From positions 30,532,118 to 30,596,117 of the forward strand of contig OX463780.1 of NCBI GenBank assembly GCA_949825025.1: a stretch of 64,000 nucleotides of DNA. The letters run 5' to 3'. The stretch's first letter is position 1. Every line of letters begins with the position of its first letter. The notes beneath the pieces were generated by a model that saw nothing but the letters and a program-made list of their open reading frames with translations, did no database searches and had not been told where the DNA came from. This document shows positions 48,285-60,439 of this stretch, one piece after another. The stretch is from Siphlonurus alternatus (taxonomy: Eukaryota > Arthropoda > Insecta > Ephemeroptera > Siphlonuridae). The position numbers were made by a program, and so were the translations under genes.

Positions 48285-48545
48285 GATTGGATCAAACAAG
48301 ACCGCTAGTGAGAGGGTTCTTCTACAAGATGAGATGGAGGTCCATGAGCTGGCAAGATGGGGGCGAACCATCCAGCCAGGCAAACAGGCAAGGGAGTTTG
48401 CTTACACAAGCAGCCAGTTGTTTCTTATTGATCCGAGCCCCTAGCAACGCTGCAACCCGCACGTCCCTTCTGCTCACTGCCACCCCACCCCTCCCCCTTT
48501 TTTCTAATTACACCCCCTCTTCTAGACTTGTGTTTGTGTGTGAGA
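48285..48545 (+). promoter_or_regulatory. GC-richer island with unrecognised open frame
   Basis: A plus frame of 94 codons (48287-48571) has ordinary composition in its first half (for example WQDGGEPSSQANRQGSLLTQ) and a C/T-rich second half. No ATG-splice context convinces me. It may be a 5' UTR, an exon or a cis-element. Confidence 0.22.
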
Positions 48546-48549
48546 GAAT

Positions 48550-49890
48550 ATTTAATAAATCTTTCTCATAATTTATAAATAAATGTAAATTTGATATTTT
48601 ACTGTCGTAAAATTTATGTTTTTTATTACTAAAAAATTATAACATTTTCTTTATAATAACAATTATTAAATGTGCATTATTTTATTAAATATTTACAATT
48701 TAACTGGCTACTTTTTTTGTTATAAAATGCATACATCTAGTTTAAGAAAAGAATACTTAATAATAAATAAATCGTTTATTGCATCGCAAAATAAAATAAC
48801 TTTCACCATAATATGGTATTTAAAATTTATTAAAATTGAACAAATTTTTCTGATGCATTCTTTCTAAAAAAATACAAGTTATAATATTGGTTTTCTTACT
48901 TTTTAGAATACAAATACCAGTTTTAATATTGCATAATGTACTACAGAAATGGTTCTCTTGGTAATTTCCAAGTGTTACCATTAAGATTTTACGTTCATTA
49001 ATTGAACATGCAGCTTGGCATGACAGACTAATGAAAACCACACACTGGAGGGCTCGATTGTTTCATGCAAATCCTGCGGCAGTCTCCTGCATGTTATTTA
49101 TTATTAATTTAGTTTTGAATATTAATCTTACGTTAGCGGCAGCAAATCTTAAAAATGAATCAACAAAGAGGGGACTGCATGACTTTATGTATAATATAAA
49201 CAAAAGTTGTAATTAATTAATGTATTTAATATTTTGTGGAATTTTATATTGATTTAATTTTAATACGAATGTATATTTTATTAATGTCTTTATAATTTGT
49301 AATGTAATAATTGTGTATTTCAATATATTCAAACAATTTAGTATTTGATTCAATATATTTCATGAGGTGCTGCAGATAATAAGAATATTTTTACGTGAAT
49401 TCATTTACAGCAAGTATTGTTTAAATATTGGTTAAATATTTCAAAATTGAACATGGATAATAACAATTTAAAATAATTTTATGAGATTTAAGCCCCCACA
49501 TTTGCTGATCACATTTGATATGATTAAATGAAAATATTTTCGATTTTTTTCAGTAAGAAAATCTGATGCGATAAAAAATTATCTAATCTAGTACTTAGTA
49601 AATTAAGTGATATTCAAAGGATGAGAATAAAAAAATACAATGCATTCTGATTATATGAAATAGTTGACTTTTGAAAAACATTTATTCTTAATATTCATTT
49701 TATAAAAATTGATTTAATATATTAAGCTTAATTATTTGTATTTTTTAATTATATTGCTGTGCATAATGAAACTAAAATTTTAATAATATTACAAACCATT
49801 AAGCAATGTGTTTATTTTGAAGTGTTGCAATATCAAATAGTAAAAAAAAAAATTTGGGTTTATTTTTGTGTAACATGCTGCAAAGAGAAA
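48550..49890. other. AT-rich non-coding sequence
   Basis: Frames at 48670-48867 and 49031-49216 are unrecognised. The second overlaps a small balanced patch (49000-49100). Confidence 0.45.
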
Positions 49891-49899
49891 ATTTGTATA

Positions 49900-50203
49900 T
49901 AGTGAAAATGAGACAGAGAGTGTGTGAGAGAAAGAGGTGAACATTTTCTGTGGTGGAACTAAAACAACCTCAGAGAGCAAACTAGAGAGCCTGATGCCTA
50001 CCCAGCATGTACACATAGAAGGTAATTGCATCCATTTCTAATGCGCACTAAGTCTTGTCCGTCTTTTTCAAAAAAAAAAAAAAAAAGAGAGAAAACCCAT
50101 ACACCATGCGGTAGGATTTTCTCCTCTCACTCACCCCCCTCCTCCTCTTACAAACCCCTTCCATTGCTCCCTTGCCATTTCATAGTAGAGCAAAAAAAGG
50201 GAG

Positions 50204-50205
<2 letters not shown>
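49900..50205. promoter_or_regulatory. GC-richer island before a (GA)n array
   Basis: GAGACAGAGAGTGTGTGAGAGA near 49910, TACCCAGCATG near 50000, then a C/T-rich block (50110-50180). Frames on both strands are compositional. GAGA-rich flank continues at 50208. Confidence 0.25.

Positions 50206-50207
<2 letters not shown>

Positions 50208-50281
<74 letters not shown>
50208..50281. repeat. (GA)n microsatellite, about 74 bp
   Basis: Uninterrupted GA dinucleotides. Confidence 0.98.
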
Positions 50282-50285
<4 letters not shown>

Positions 50286-50399
50286 AAAACTAAGCTTGCT
50301 TTCGTACTTTCTCGGCTATCTCCGAGATATAAAAGCAAAAAAAAGTAGAGTGAAAATTTTACTTAAATGCACGCATGCTCAGTAGATCTTGTGGTTTTT

Positions 50400-51355
50400 T
50401 CTTAGTAGGAAGAGAGACAGGAGGGGGTGGAATTGATGGGGTATATAGATGAGAAGAGAGAGAACGTATAGTGTTGGCCTCACCTTTGAAAGCGGAGTAA
50501 GCTAGAAAGAGATCGTAATTCAAAGATAAGATACGATAGCTTGAATAAAATGTTATATAATATCTACCCTTTTAATTTTATTTTAACATTTCAAACATAC
50601 CTCAATAAAGATATAAAGCCGTATTTAATACCTATATATGTCTATAAAGAGATTTATATAATAAGAGAAAATATAATATGATTTTAAATAAAATATTATA
50701 AATTAATGTTGAAATTACAATACATAAATATAAACTGAAATACTTTTTACATTTCCTAAACATTTAAATCATTATTAATGGTTTTATGATTAATTTTCCA
50801 GTACAACTGTAAATATCGGTATTTTTATTTATAATATTCATATATTATGTTAAAAAAACTTAAAAAAGTGGAAATAAATATGTTAAAAAAACATATAAAC
50901 AGTACTTTACATTCTCTATTCTAGTTTTCTGTAAAAATACATATGTAAAAAAAAATCGTTCAATTTGATTCTGAGGGAATTTGTACACAATTCACGTTCC
51001 CAAGTGATGTGTGGAGTCATTCTATTCAAGGACAGTAGGCAGAGAGAGAGAACAACTGAAATTGGCTGCGAATGAAACGCATAGCAGAAACTCGACATCC
51101 CATTCTCTAACAATATAAAACCATCACAAGAATTTTAATAACCTTTTGCATATAACACAAAATTGTAATTGAATTTATTTTAAAAATTAATCAAATTTAT
51201 TTAATTTTTTTAATAAAAAAAAATAAGGCTAAATAGTATTCTTGTAAACTATTTATTTTTAAAATAATAATTATTAGTAAAATTAATTTTATTCACTAAT
51301 TATGTGTTAAATATTGTAAAGTTAGTCATAGAGATAAAACATGATCACATCAGTG
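50400..51355. other. GA-rich patch then AT-rich sequence
   Basis: 50400-50520 is GA-rich with GACAGGAGGGGGTGG. The rest is A/T-rich apart from a patch at 50975-51075 with (GA)n near 51040. Confidence 0.4.
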
Positions 51356-51364
51356 TTGCTTGTC

Positions 51365-51505
51365 ATTTTACACAGAGAGCCTGCCTTGCGCCTGTGCATA
51401 GTAGACGGCAATCAAGTTAGCTCGTACCAAGCAAAATCAGATTTAAAAATGAAACATCGATCACAGCTTAAACGTCTGCCAAGCTTCACTCGACCGTAAA
51501 AGAGA
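51365..51505. promoter_or_regulatory. GC-richer island
   Basis: GCCTGCCTTGCGCCTGTGC near 51379 and an AACATCGATCACAGC stretch. Possible cis-element. Confidence 0.2.
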
Positions 51506-51509
51506 GAGA

Positions 51510-52140
51510 ATATAAAAAAAAGGAGAAAACGTGCTTTCCGTAAAAATGAAAAAATATATATAAAAAAAAAGAGAAACTTTATATATATTTTATATAAGTT
51601 GAATAGAAATAATTTTCTTTATTACCTTATAAAAAATTAGGAGGATATTATTTATTTTTTTTATAAAAAAAGATGTTGTATGCATATTGAATTTATCAAT
51701 GTTGAATATTCATTGGTAAAATTTATTGTTAAAAATTATTATTTTACATTTAAATCTTCAGTTCAAATTTATTGTAATGTACTCACTAATGTATGGTGTT
51801 TAAAAATTTAATGTAGCATAATAAATAAAAATGGATTTTTGATTCCTATTAATTGAATAAAATTTTTTGAAAATATCAATTGTTTAATTTGAAAGTTATT
51901 CAACTGGATATTTTTTTTATATAAAAAAATAATCATAAATAATTGAAATAAAATTGAATTAATTGAAATTGAATGTTGAATTCACGAAAAACATTTAAAA
52001 AAAAAGGTAAATAAAAATTAGTAAAGTTTGTAAAATAATAAAAAAAAAAAAATTAAAAAAACCGTTACAACGATTGATTGAACGTTACAACCTAACGTTA
52101 AGATTAAATTAAATAAATCAATAGATATCAATATTAAATC
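51510..52140. other. AT-rich non-coding sequence
   Basis: Nothing supported. Confidence 0.6.
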
Positions 52141-52167
52141 ACTATAACAACAACAAAAAGTACTCAC

Positions 52168-52500
52168 GATTGAAATCAGCTGATTCACGACACAGATATT
52201 TCTGCATAAATCACAGTCACAGGTTTTTGCACGTATGATGAATAGCTTTGTTGATGATTGCTGCTGGACGGATTTGTATGTTCTGATGATGTCTTCTTAG
52301 TAGGCCTGCTAGGCTGAGGTGCTACTACTGGTCAGGGAGGGGGGTCCACCTGGGCTGGTTAGCTAGCAGGCTGGCTGCTGGCCACCTCACGCATCGTACG
52401 CACAAAACTCCACCAAGACCTGCTGGACCGGTGTTTCCAGAGACTGGCTCAAATCATCCCCTGCTACCTTAACTTCCAGGCTATGTTGTAAGATTTCGCA
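52168..52500 (-). other. Candidate untranslated first exon (about 330 bp)
   Basis: On the minus strand this GC-richer block ends GATTTCAATC|GTGAGTAC, a very good donor (GT at 52167-52166). TATATAA lies upstream at about 52541-52535, some 30 bp before a plausible start near 52500. The block has several short upstream-type ORFs (for example MREVASSQPAS then stop) and no long frame, as expected for a 5' UTR. Minus-strand exon-like segments at 45857 and 25632 would follow. No acceptor bounds the 5' side, consistent with a first exon, but the limits are inferred. Confidence 0.4.
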
Positions 52501-52509
52501 GTCCAGCGA

Positions 52510-53515
52510 AGATCATTTTAATGTTATATAGCAACTGTATTAATGACATATCGATGGCAACGGTGTAAGATGTTTGATATATAGTTTTTATCTCAATGTA
52601 AGTACACTTGAGTAGTTACGTTGATAAAGCTGAGATGAAAAGATTGATAATAAAATTTTGTGATTATCAGTAAATGCATTTTATTTTAAAATTAAACTTT
52701 ATTTGTATTAACGTTAAATTTATATGATACTACTATTGTAACAGCAGACACTGCGTAACGTTAGTTTACAATACAGAATATTTTAGCGATAACATAGTTT
52801 AGTTATAATGTTTCTTTCTAAGTATAATACAATACATTAATATTTATAAAAATTTCTTGATTGGAAGTTTTTTTTTAATTATTTATATTTATGGCTTATT
52901 TAGTGATAATATTTAATTGTAACTGCATTAATTATTAAAATAATTAAATTTTGATATACATTCTTATGCTAAAATTTTATATTTTTAAGTGTTTTAATGA
53001 AATTCTTGAAACAAAATAAAAAACTAATTGTTCCATTGCTGTAAGACACATGACGCCCTGAGCATGGGGCAACCTTGAAGAGCAGCATGTCTTGCACTTA
53101 CAATATTAGCGATGACATGCAAATACAAGAAAGAAGAGAAAACTTGAAATTTTTACATGGTTTAATAAATTTAGCATTTTTTATCTCTAGAATATTATGC
53201 CTTAAATTTTAAAATTAAATTTAAATATACATTAAAAATAATTAAATTTGTCTTTATTAAATATTTTGGGACTTATTTAAGTGATTGAAGCCTCAAATCA
53301 CAATCAATACAAGTAAATTAAGGACATGCAGTACTTAACAACAATCTCTTAATTATTATTGAGATAAAATAACATCACGTACTGTTATTTTAAGGCACTT
53401 GGAAGTTTACTTCTTTAAAAATATATATAAAAAAATGAAAGCAAGTAATAAATTTAAGTAAAAGATCGCATAGTGTTTACTTAAGTATTATATTTAAATA
53501 TCGAACGTATACAGA
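52510..53515. other. AT-rich non-coding sequence
   Basis: A balanced patch at 53040-53130 (GACGCCCTGAGCATGGGGC) is the only variation. Confidence 0.5.
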
Positions 53516-53519
53516 TCAC

Positions 53520-53660
53520 CACAGTCCAAGGCTGGAGGGATACTGACAGCAGCGCCACGCCGCGGACACGCTGGAAATCTACTGGAGGTTTCCATGACAA
53601 CGGGTTTGAGCTTGTAATACGCGGGTAATTTCAATTACACCACGCACTGTACGCAATGAC
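53520..53660. promoter_or_regulatory. GC-rich island with an RFX X-box
   Basis: GTTTCCATGACAAC at 53588-53601 matches the X-box (RYYNYYATRRNRAC) bound by RFX factors, which drive ciliary genes in animals. It sits in CGCCACGCCGCGGACACGC-type GC-rich DNA. No ciliary gene is visible here. Confidence 0.4.
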
Positions 53661-53664
53661 TTTC

Positions 53665-54225
53665 CATGTTAATTATTTTACGATAATATACTAAAATTTT
53701 AAAACTGATTTTATAAAAATGCTACTTTAAAAACTGTGTAAGCAACAAGCTGAACACATTGTCATCAACAGTTGCATATATTTCAGGAGTAAAATGAAGA
53801 TTTTTTTTTTATTTGCTGTTCTTAATATATTTCCTTTTTTTTTTCAATTATAATTTTTAGTACATTATTGATTGTGTTCAATAATTTTTATTAAATTAAG
53901 CTATTAATTTTTTTTAAATATCAACGCGTCATAATAAACTGCAGTTAACAAAAAAATATATATAATATGAAATATATAATTACTCTCATACTCGTAGTGT
54001 TAATTTAATGATCACAATCCTTATACTTTTTTAAGTTATTTGAAGTACATTACTAAAGTACGTACTGCATGTGTAGATGATATATTAAAATCAAAGAAGT
54101 GCTAAAAATATATTAATTGTTATATTTTTAAAATTTAAATATATTTTTATTTTTTTTTTCGTTGTTAAGCAAACTGTGATTGAGGTATTATAAAATCTGA
54201 TGTGTTTGTTATATTAGAAAATGTG
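53665..54225. other. AT-rich non-coding sequence
   Basis: Nothing supported. Confidence 0.55.
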
Positions 54226-54229
54226 GAAG

Positions 54230-54430
54230 GTACATGGTAAAACTACAGGAGCGGAGATTAGCTTGGTACGCCTGATAAGTAGAGGCACTTTGGTCCTGGC
54301 GTGATCCGAGCCAGGAGGAGAAATTTGCCCACTCTCACTGCAAGCACGTTCAGCAGCCAGGTCAGACCACAAAGCTCCGACACGCTTAATGAAACGAACT
54401 AAATCTCACAGGAAATGACCAGCCAGTAGA
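54230..54430. promoter_or_regulatory. GC-richer island with a small perfect hairpin
   Basis: TCCTGGC, a 9-base spacer, then GCCAGGA form a 7-bp hairpin at about 54294-54316. Surrounding sequence has ordinary composition. No gene. Confidence 0.25.
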
Positions 54431-54434
54431 TACA

Positions 54435-55215
54435 ATAAATTAATCAAATGTTACTATAGTTTGACAAAAAAGAACTTAAACTAAATGTTATATCGATAAC
54501 ATTTAATTCAAAGTATACTCAAATAAAAAGTTACTTAATGCAATGTAATGCCTTTGTAGAATGCAATTGTTTTCAGTAAATTGATTAGGAGAAAAATATA
54601 TTACAATTTAGTAACACGAATTTAATTAATTTACATTCAAAATGATCATATGATTGTTTACAAAATTAGTTTATAGCAAAGCGTTAATTTAATTATTTAA
54701 TAATTTTATCTTCTATAAGAATTTATGATATTTTTGATGTCACTTATCGTAAAAATTAGCAAGATGTTTTCTTTATGAAAATCGGTTGTAATATAATTGG
54801 CAGAATGCTTTGATTTGATATATATTTTTATTTTTGTTTTAATTTTTTTAATTTTTTTTTTATCTTTTATTATGAAACCAAGAAATTAAACATAATTATA
54901 TACGTATAAAAAACAAGATAAGCTATGGATAGAAATTAAAAAAGAATTTCAATTTGATGCAAAATATTAATTAAGTAAATTTTCTAAAAATCATGGACCA
55001 AAAAAACCACTACACTCTAATACAGTGACATGATATTATATTCTCTATTAAAACTTTATTAACTAATATTCACTGTAACGAACATTATTAACTTTTTTTT
55101 TTAAATGAAAGCAAACAAGGCGTGAAATTTAATTATGAAAATGTATTCCATTAGTATAAAACTTATTTTTAATAAATTTTTATTAATATTAAATGGTTCA
55201 ATATTTTAATTAGAA
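54435..55215. other. AT-rich non-coding sequence
   Basis: Nothing supported. Confidence 0.55.
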
Positions 55216-55218
55216 ATA

Positions 55219-55563
55219 TTGGTATTCTATATTATAAAATTTCCACGTATATTATATTATGTGTCTTTGCTGCAAGGCATATTATACTACAAAGACAAGC
55301 ATGGTCAGCTCACGCACAACCTAATTGAAAATCACGCGCTCCATAGATTTATTGACACCGTTCTCTGTGATATTAAAAAACTCAGCTTTGTAAAACCTTC
55401 TATGGTCTGGCGCTACGAGGCGCCACTTGCCAGAAGGTGGATTGATTCGTGCTCTCACAGCTCAATGTTTCTCTCTCTCTTTTTTATATATAAAAAACCA
55501 AACGTTGCTGCGAGAAATGTAAATAATAAGACGGGAAAAACTCAGTCTACACTTTGTAAATAA
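55219..55563 (+). CDS. Unrecognised 114-codon open frame, doubtful
   Basis: The middle (about residues 20-85) has balanced composition, with stretches such as YKDKHGQLTHNLIENHALHR and PSMVWRYEAPLARRWIDSCS; the ends are AT-driven. TGCTGCAAG at about 55276 could be an acceptor. No donor, signal peptide or known domain is seen. The GC-richer core (55380-55460) contains an imperfect palindrome, so the frame may be incidental. Confidence 0.15.
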   Translation: MVFYIIKFPRILYYVSLLQGILYYKDKHGQLTHNLIENHALHRFIDTVLCDIKKLSFVKPSMVWRYEAPLARRWIDSCSHSSMFLSLFFIYKKPNVAARNVNNKTGKTQSTLCK

Positions 55564-55569
55564 AATTCA

Positions 55570-56460
55570 TCCGGTCTCATTTTTAATCATAGATATCATA
55601 TATTTGTCTAGATCAAATATATCAAACAATGCTAATTTTTAAAAAGGTATGCAAAAAGGTTTTTTCAAGTTTTAAAAATGTTACTTACTATTCGTTTGGG
55701 AAAAAGGTAGTTTTCATGACATTTTCACAAAACACAAAAAAAAAAAAAAAATAGATTGGAGTTTAAATGGAATGCAAAGGACCCTAACGTAAATAGCAAG
55801 ATTGAATTTTATGACAACTATTATATATCTGACATTAGTTGAAAAAATACTTCAAGATTAGGTAGCAAACTTCATTTCATATAATAATGTCATTTTAAAA
55901 GTCAAAATAGTAAAAGTAGAAGAAAAATACTTTCGTGTGTTATTTATTTTTCTGATATTTCCATTTAATTATGTTATACTGTAAATAATTTTTCTTGTGT
56001 TACTTCTTCAACTTATTGTAAATTTAAGTATTATTACATGAGATCATTATAATATGTTATTATTATTATCAATAAATTATTTTTAACTTTATATAAAAAT
56101 TATCAAATGCTATATTTGTCTTATTCTGACTCAGGGGGTTATATCTTTCTCTCTCTCAAAATACACCACCATAAATACAGCAAAAATAAGATTATGTTTT
56201 CACTGAAAGCAACTGGAAACGTGAATTACCTTGTCGTTACTTTAAATACCTGACACTTTGCTGAATAGTGCAAATTTGATATATTTATATACTGTGACTC
56301 ATTTTTAGCATTGTGAATATTAATTTTATTAAATTTTGGTAAAATATTTTGAACTTTTGGTTGCTCGCTGCCCCAGTCAAATTAATTTGACTCTAAACCC
56401 CTCTACATTTCCTAACTTCGATTAAAACGAAGGACTACTTAGGGTAATCCTTTGTCATGG
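55570..56460. other. AT-rich non-coding sequence
   Basis: Nothing supported. Confidence 0.5.
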
Positions 56461-56462
56461 CA

Positions 56463-56787
56463 ATGGACAACTTGCATGATTTTTTTATTTAATTTATTGC
56501 ATGATATTTTGATTAAAAAAAAATCGAGTATTTTCAATTTTCTTTTTTTTAAAAAAAAAACTCTAAAACCCTTAAAATCAAGCTGCAAAACACTATGACG
56601 TCATAGTCATGTAAATATTATATAACACGAGAATTGAAAATACTGGAGACGATTTACACGAAATCATATTGTAGTGTGATTTTAAGGATGGTAAAAGGTT
56701 ATAAAAAAATCTTTAAAAAAATATCAATACATAACTCGAAGAACTCTATCCAAATAAAAATATAAAACAATAATGCAGGTTTTCCTT
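56463..56787. mobile_element. Dispersed TIR element, copy 2 (about 325 bp)
   Basis: Starts GACAACTTGCATGA and ends ATGCAGGTTTTCC. In the same order as copy 1 (11558) it has GCTGCAAAACACTATGACGT, CATAGTCATGTAA, CAATACATAACTC and CTCTATCCAAATA. Contains TGACGTCA at 56596-56603. Confidence 0.75.
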
Positions 56788-56799
56788 TCACCTTACGAT

Positions 56800-57465
56800 C
56801 CGACCCATGATACAAATTAAATCTCCGTCTAAATGAAAACCTTGCCTGTGATGGCTGAGAACAAATTACCTTGAGTCGCTCCAAGGAACCAAGGAGAAAC
56901 TAATGTCCTGATCACAGCAATAAAATGTCCCAAAGGGGACGATGAAAAATTACTACCTATATACCAAGTGAATTAATTGAACACTATTAGCCAGGTAGAG
57001 AATAGGGGGAAATACCAAATGAATCCAAGAAAACTATTACACACAAGAAATAAATTAACGTTAATGGTATTTAGGGTATAAACATATTAAAAAAGTGTAT
57101 TGAAAAGTGGATTATAAAATAAAGAAGCTAATATTTATGAGATCTTCTGATGATGGTAATAGTGTTTTTTTCTAATGTTTTTCACACTGCATATCATTAT
57201 TTTATGCATTTAATGGGAAAGGTTAGATGAAAATCTCAAAGAATTGTGCATAGAGTTCAGTTTTAAGAAAATTCCAGCACCAAATTTAGTAGCCAACTTA
57301 GTATTGGAATATAATTTTTAATTGTAGAGCTAAGATTTCTAGGCTTAAACACATTCCAATTTTACTTTTATGTAGGGGCTTAATTTGTATTAATTTTCCA
57401 CATAGTATTTCTTATTAAAAATGTGCACAGTAACCTTAGACACTGCATGCTATTTTTTTAAATAG
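56800..57465. other. Non-coding sequence
   Basis: A balanced patch at 56780-56960; nothing recognised. Confidence 0.45.
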
Positions 57466-57469
57466 TTTT

Positions 57470-57960
57470 ATTAATAAAATAAAGAATACAGTCCTACCAA
57501 GACCGGAAGCCTAGGTAGATGCTGAGGTAGATGCTTGTGTACAATTTTATTACATTATAATGAGATCAGCGGAAATATAAATTTAAACTAGACAAAACAG
57601 GTACAATATAAATTACGAACAGCAAAATATACAATAGCTTAAAATAAAAAATAACAAACAAAAATATTAAGATATGAAGTTTTTTTTTTGTTTTAATTTT
57701 CAGTTCAATTTTACCCTATGACTGTTTAAAAAAACAATGGTATTTCATTCCAAATTTTAGGCAAGAGAACATCCAAGGTTCTTTCACCATATTTATTATT
57801 TGGTAACGGTACAATTAAAGGCTCTAATAATTTATTTCTGGTCTCATGTGTATGACATTTTATTTCCAACTGTTTATATTTATTCTACTTCCCTCATGAG
57901 TACATAAATAAAAACTCAGATGCAGATAAAGATTCACAAATTTAACATTCCAATAATAAC
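57470..57960 (-). mobile_element. LINE retrotransposon 3' end (truncated, decayed)
   Basis: A minus-strand non-LTR retrotransposon fragment: the C-terminal end of the reverse-transcriptase ORF (57884-57726), then about 250 bp of 3' UTR ending in TCTTTATTTTATTAATAAAA. The 3' UTR block (CTTCCGGTCTTGGTAGGACT followed by GTATTC) is repeated at the window end (63880-64000). 5' truncation is usual for LINEs. Confidence 0.75.
57726..57884 (-). pseudogene. Reverse-transcriptase ORF C-terminus, LINE (Jockey/CR1-like group)
   Basis: Reads CHTHETRNKLLEPLIVPLPN, then NKYGERTLDVLLPKIWNEIP and a stop at 57728-57726. The order H-x-TRN, then P, then G-x-R, then P-x-(I/L)WN-x-(I/L)P is the conserved C-terminal signature downstream of the RT domain in Jockey/CR1/L2-type LINEs. 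The frame is closed upstream by a TAG at 57887-57885, so this copy is dead. The RT catalytic domain itself is not present. Confidence 0.8.
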
Positions 57961-58070
57961 ATTTCACTTTTCCAAGTTTGTGTAGTGAATTTATATTTTC
58001 TGGACTCAATCTCGCAGAAATCTGAATATTTTCTCAAGAGTACAAATTTTTATGACATATTTTCTTTTCT

Positions 58071-58356
<286 letters not shown>

Positions 58357-58586
58357 TTGTTAGTAAATTTATATATTAATTAGTAAAAGGATATTTATTT
58401 TTACTATACTCCATGTGTATTGGTGCTTCTTATAGTGTCTTGTAAAATATCCTATTTCACCACTTTATTATTTTTGTTTATGTAAATATGTGAATATGTA
58501 CAAAATATATTTGGTGAAATAAAAATGAAATAAATCTGTAATAAATATTTTAGTTGAAAAATTGCCACAGTGACATTATGTATGTA

Positions 58587-58611
58587 CACCTCGCGACACC
58601 ACGAATTTTAT
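58587..58611 (+). repeat. Solitary end of the 40560 MITE family
   Basis: CACCTCGCGACACCACGAAT followed by TTTAT matches the left end of the element at 40560 with two differences, and a TA precedes it (58585-58586). No matching right end was found downstream. Confidence 0.65.
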
Positions 58612-58619
58612 CTTTACTC

Positions 58620-58920
58620 AACTTATTGACTTCACACAATATGTGGCAGCTTATCGAACAGAACAAAAAATAATGGCTAGATTGAATGCTCTTTTTTCAT
58701 TCACTAAAGTAATAAATCTGCATATATTTGTATCTTTAAGCAGGCAGAGGTGAAGATTTGTCATTTCGAAGTATATACTATCGTCGTATCATCAAAATAC
58801 GTCCATGAATGATTGTTCGATAAAACCAATATCCCAAGTGAGAATGGCGTTCCTACAGTCTCAAGATTTACTTATTATTTTTTTAATCAAACTCTTTTGG
58901 GTACTTCTACTTACTAATTA
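58620..58920. other. Non-coding sequence
   Basis: Ordinary AT-rich DNA; the far end may belong to the SINE tail. Confidence 0.4.
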
Positions 58921-58924
58921 CTCA

Positions 58925-59279
58925 CTATGTTTTGAAATCCCGAACCTTCCGAAACCCAAACTCAGCATTTCACGGGCTCTTCCGGAACGAGGGCGGCCAC
59001 GGCCTTGCAATCCATCTTGGCATTTGCCTGCAACTGAGGGAAACGTGGAAACCTCAGCCAAGATGAACGCGCTATAGCTTTTGTCAATGAACCGAAAGTG
59101 CAATGGTCCAAAGCCAGGGGAACCACATTTAGTGGAAAAACGCAATGATTTACCTTTGGGTGGGAAACGTGGTTTTTGGTGAAAATGGTCACCCATCCAA
59201 CTAATAACTACGCTCGGCGTTGCTTGACTTTGGTGATCTGACGAGATCCGGTCAAGCACACTGCGCCACACATCCACTT
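58925..59279 (-). mobile_element. SINE with a 5S rRNA-derived head (SINE3-like)
   Basis: On the minus strand, 59255-59187 aligns with the second half of animal 5S rRNA: CTCGTCAGATCACCAAAGTC, AAGCAACGCCGAGC (box A), then TTGGATGGGTGACC (box C). This is the internal RNA polymerase III promoter. It is preceded by GATGTGTGGCGCAGTGTGCT and followed by a GC-richer body of about 260 bp that does not look like 5S, so it is a 5S-headed SINE and not a 5S gene. The 3' boundary (about 58925) and target duplication are unresolved. The long minus frame through it (119 codons) is incidental. Confidence 0.75.
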
Positions 59280-59284
59280 ATTAT

Positions 59285-59560
59285 ATTCAAATAAATATGT
59301 TAAAAATTAATAAAAAAAATTCTTTAATTTGCATTTATATAAAAAATGTACAATTTTAATCAAAATTAGTGAGACAGAATATTTCTCATTAAATTTCCCA
59401 ATCACTTCATTTATAATTCCATAAACAGAAATAAAATAAATATACTGAGAATTCAAGTAGTATTGGGAAAAAAATGGAATTAATAATATAATAAATTTGA
59501 AAAATGCAAAAGTCTAATAAAGTTTAAGTTAACCTATGATCTATATAATGATCTGTTTGC
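59285..59560. other. AT-rich non-coding sequence
   Basis: Nothing supported. Confidence 0.55.
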
Positions 59561-59564
59561 CAGG

Positions 59565-59770
59565 TAAAGGTGGGACATTAAGAAGAGATGTTATTCCAGG
59601 CAGCGTGGGATCGTAGCTAGAAGCTGCAGCAATAGCAAGCTGTGATGCTGCATTGCTGGACCAGTTAGCATCTCATCGTCTTTGTGAGCTCAAGAACCTG
59701 TTCTCATCTCATCCATCATCCACGCAATAACTGACTTCGACGCTATATACCAGTACATATATATATATAA
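59565..59770. promoter_or_regulatory. GC-richer island
   Basis: Balanced DNA with AGCTGCAGCAATAGCAAGC and GCTGCATTGCTGG, partly self-complementary, a TCATCTCATCCATCATCC repeat and a TATATACC end. Possible cis-element; the hairpin is too short for a microRNA call. Confidence 0.25.
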
Positions 59771-59774
59771 GATC

Positions 59775-60430
59775 GCTTTCCCATCACAGCTATAGCAAAA
59801 TCAACAATAAATAATATTAACCGTATGAATTAAAATGCAAAATTTAAATATAAGAAGTATCAACGGAAAGCTAGTTGATGTATTCAAAATCATAAGTGTG
59901 CAATTTCTAATGTGATTTTTAAACTTTTAAATGCATTGTATTTTTTGAAATATTTACTGTACAAGTATTTATAGGAAGTTATTATTGCTATAATAGTAAA
60001 AGAGGTAACATTTAAATCGTACTAAACCAACAACAGGAAAAAAAAAATAAAATTTAAGCTTTTATTTATATTTTTAACATGCCAAGTTTTGTATTATTAT
60101 TATTTTCTACTTAAAAAAATTGTATCAAATTTTACACTGGAATTATAGAAGGAAAAAAAATATATATACTAAAAATTAAACTCATCGTATATATATTTAC
60201 ATAAAGACTGTAAATTATTTTCAACAAAAAAATTCATTTTTTTAATCTAGCAATTTAAAAAAATATATATTTAGCTAATTTTTTTAAAAACTTGAAATTT
60301 TTTTTAATATGGAAAAATAATATAATTTAAAAAAAATGTAACAAAATTATGATCTCATGTGGTAGTATTTTCTCTAAAGTACCCAACATTATTATCATTT
60401 AAGCAGAATTATATCAAATGAATCGCTGAT
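59775..60430. other. AT-rich non-coding sequence
   Basis: Nothing supported. Confidence 0.55.
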
Positions 60431-60439
60431 GGCAGTAGG

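Noticed and set aside
50026..50385. 119-codon ORF with R-E repeats
   Set aside because: The core is the (GA)n array; the ends are unrecognised and lack splice context.
55385..55440. Palindrome CCTTCT...TGGCGC-GCGCCA...AGAAGG as a mobile-element end
   Set aside because: Small and imperfect, no duplication around it; may be chance or a protein-binding site.
58918..59277. 119-codon minus-strand ORF as a protein gene
   Set aside because: It overlies the 5S-headed SINE; openness follows from the GC-richer body.
59590..59690. MicroRNA hairpin (GCAGCAAT...ATTGCTG)
   Set aside because: The stem is about 7-8 bp with poor continuation, too short and bulged for a microRNA precursor.
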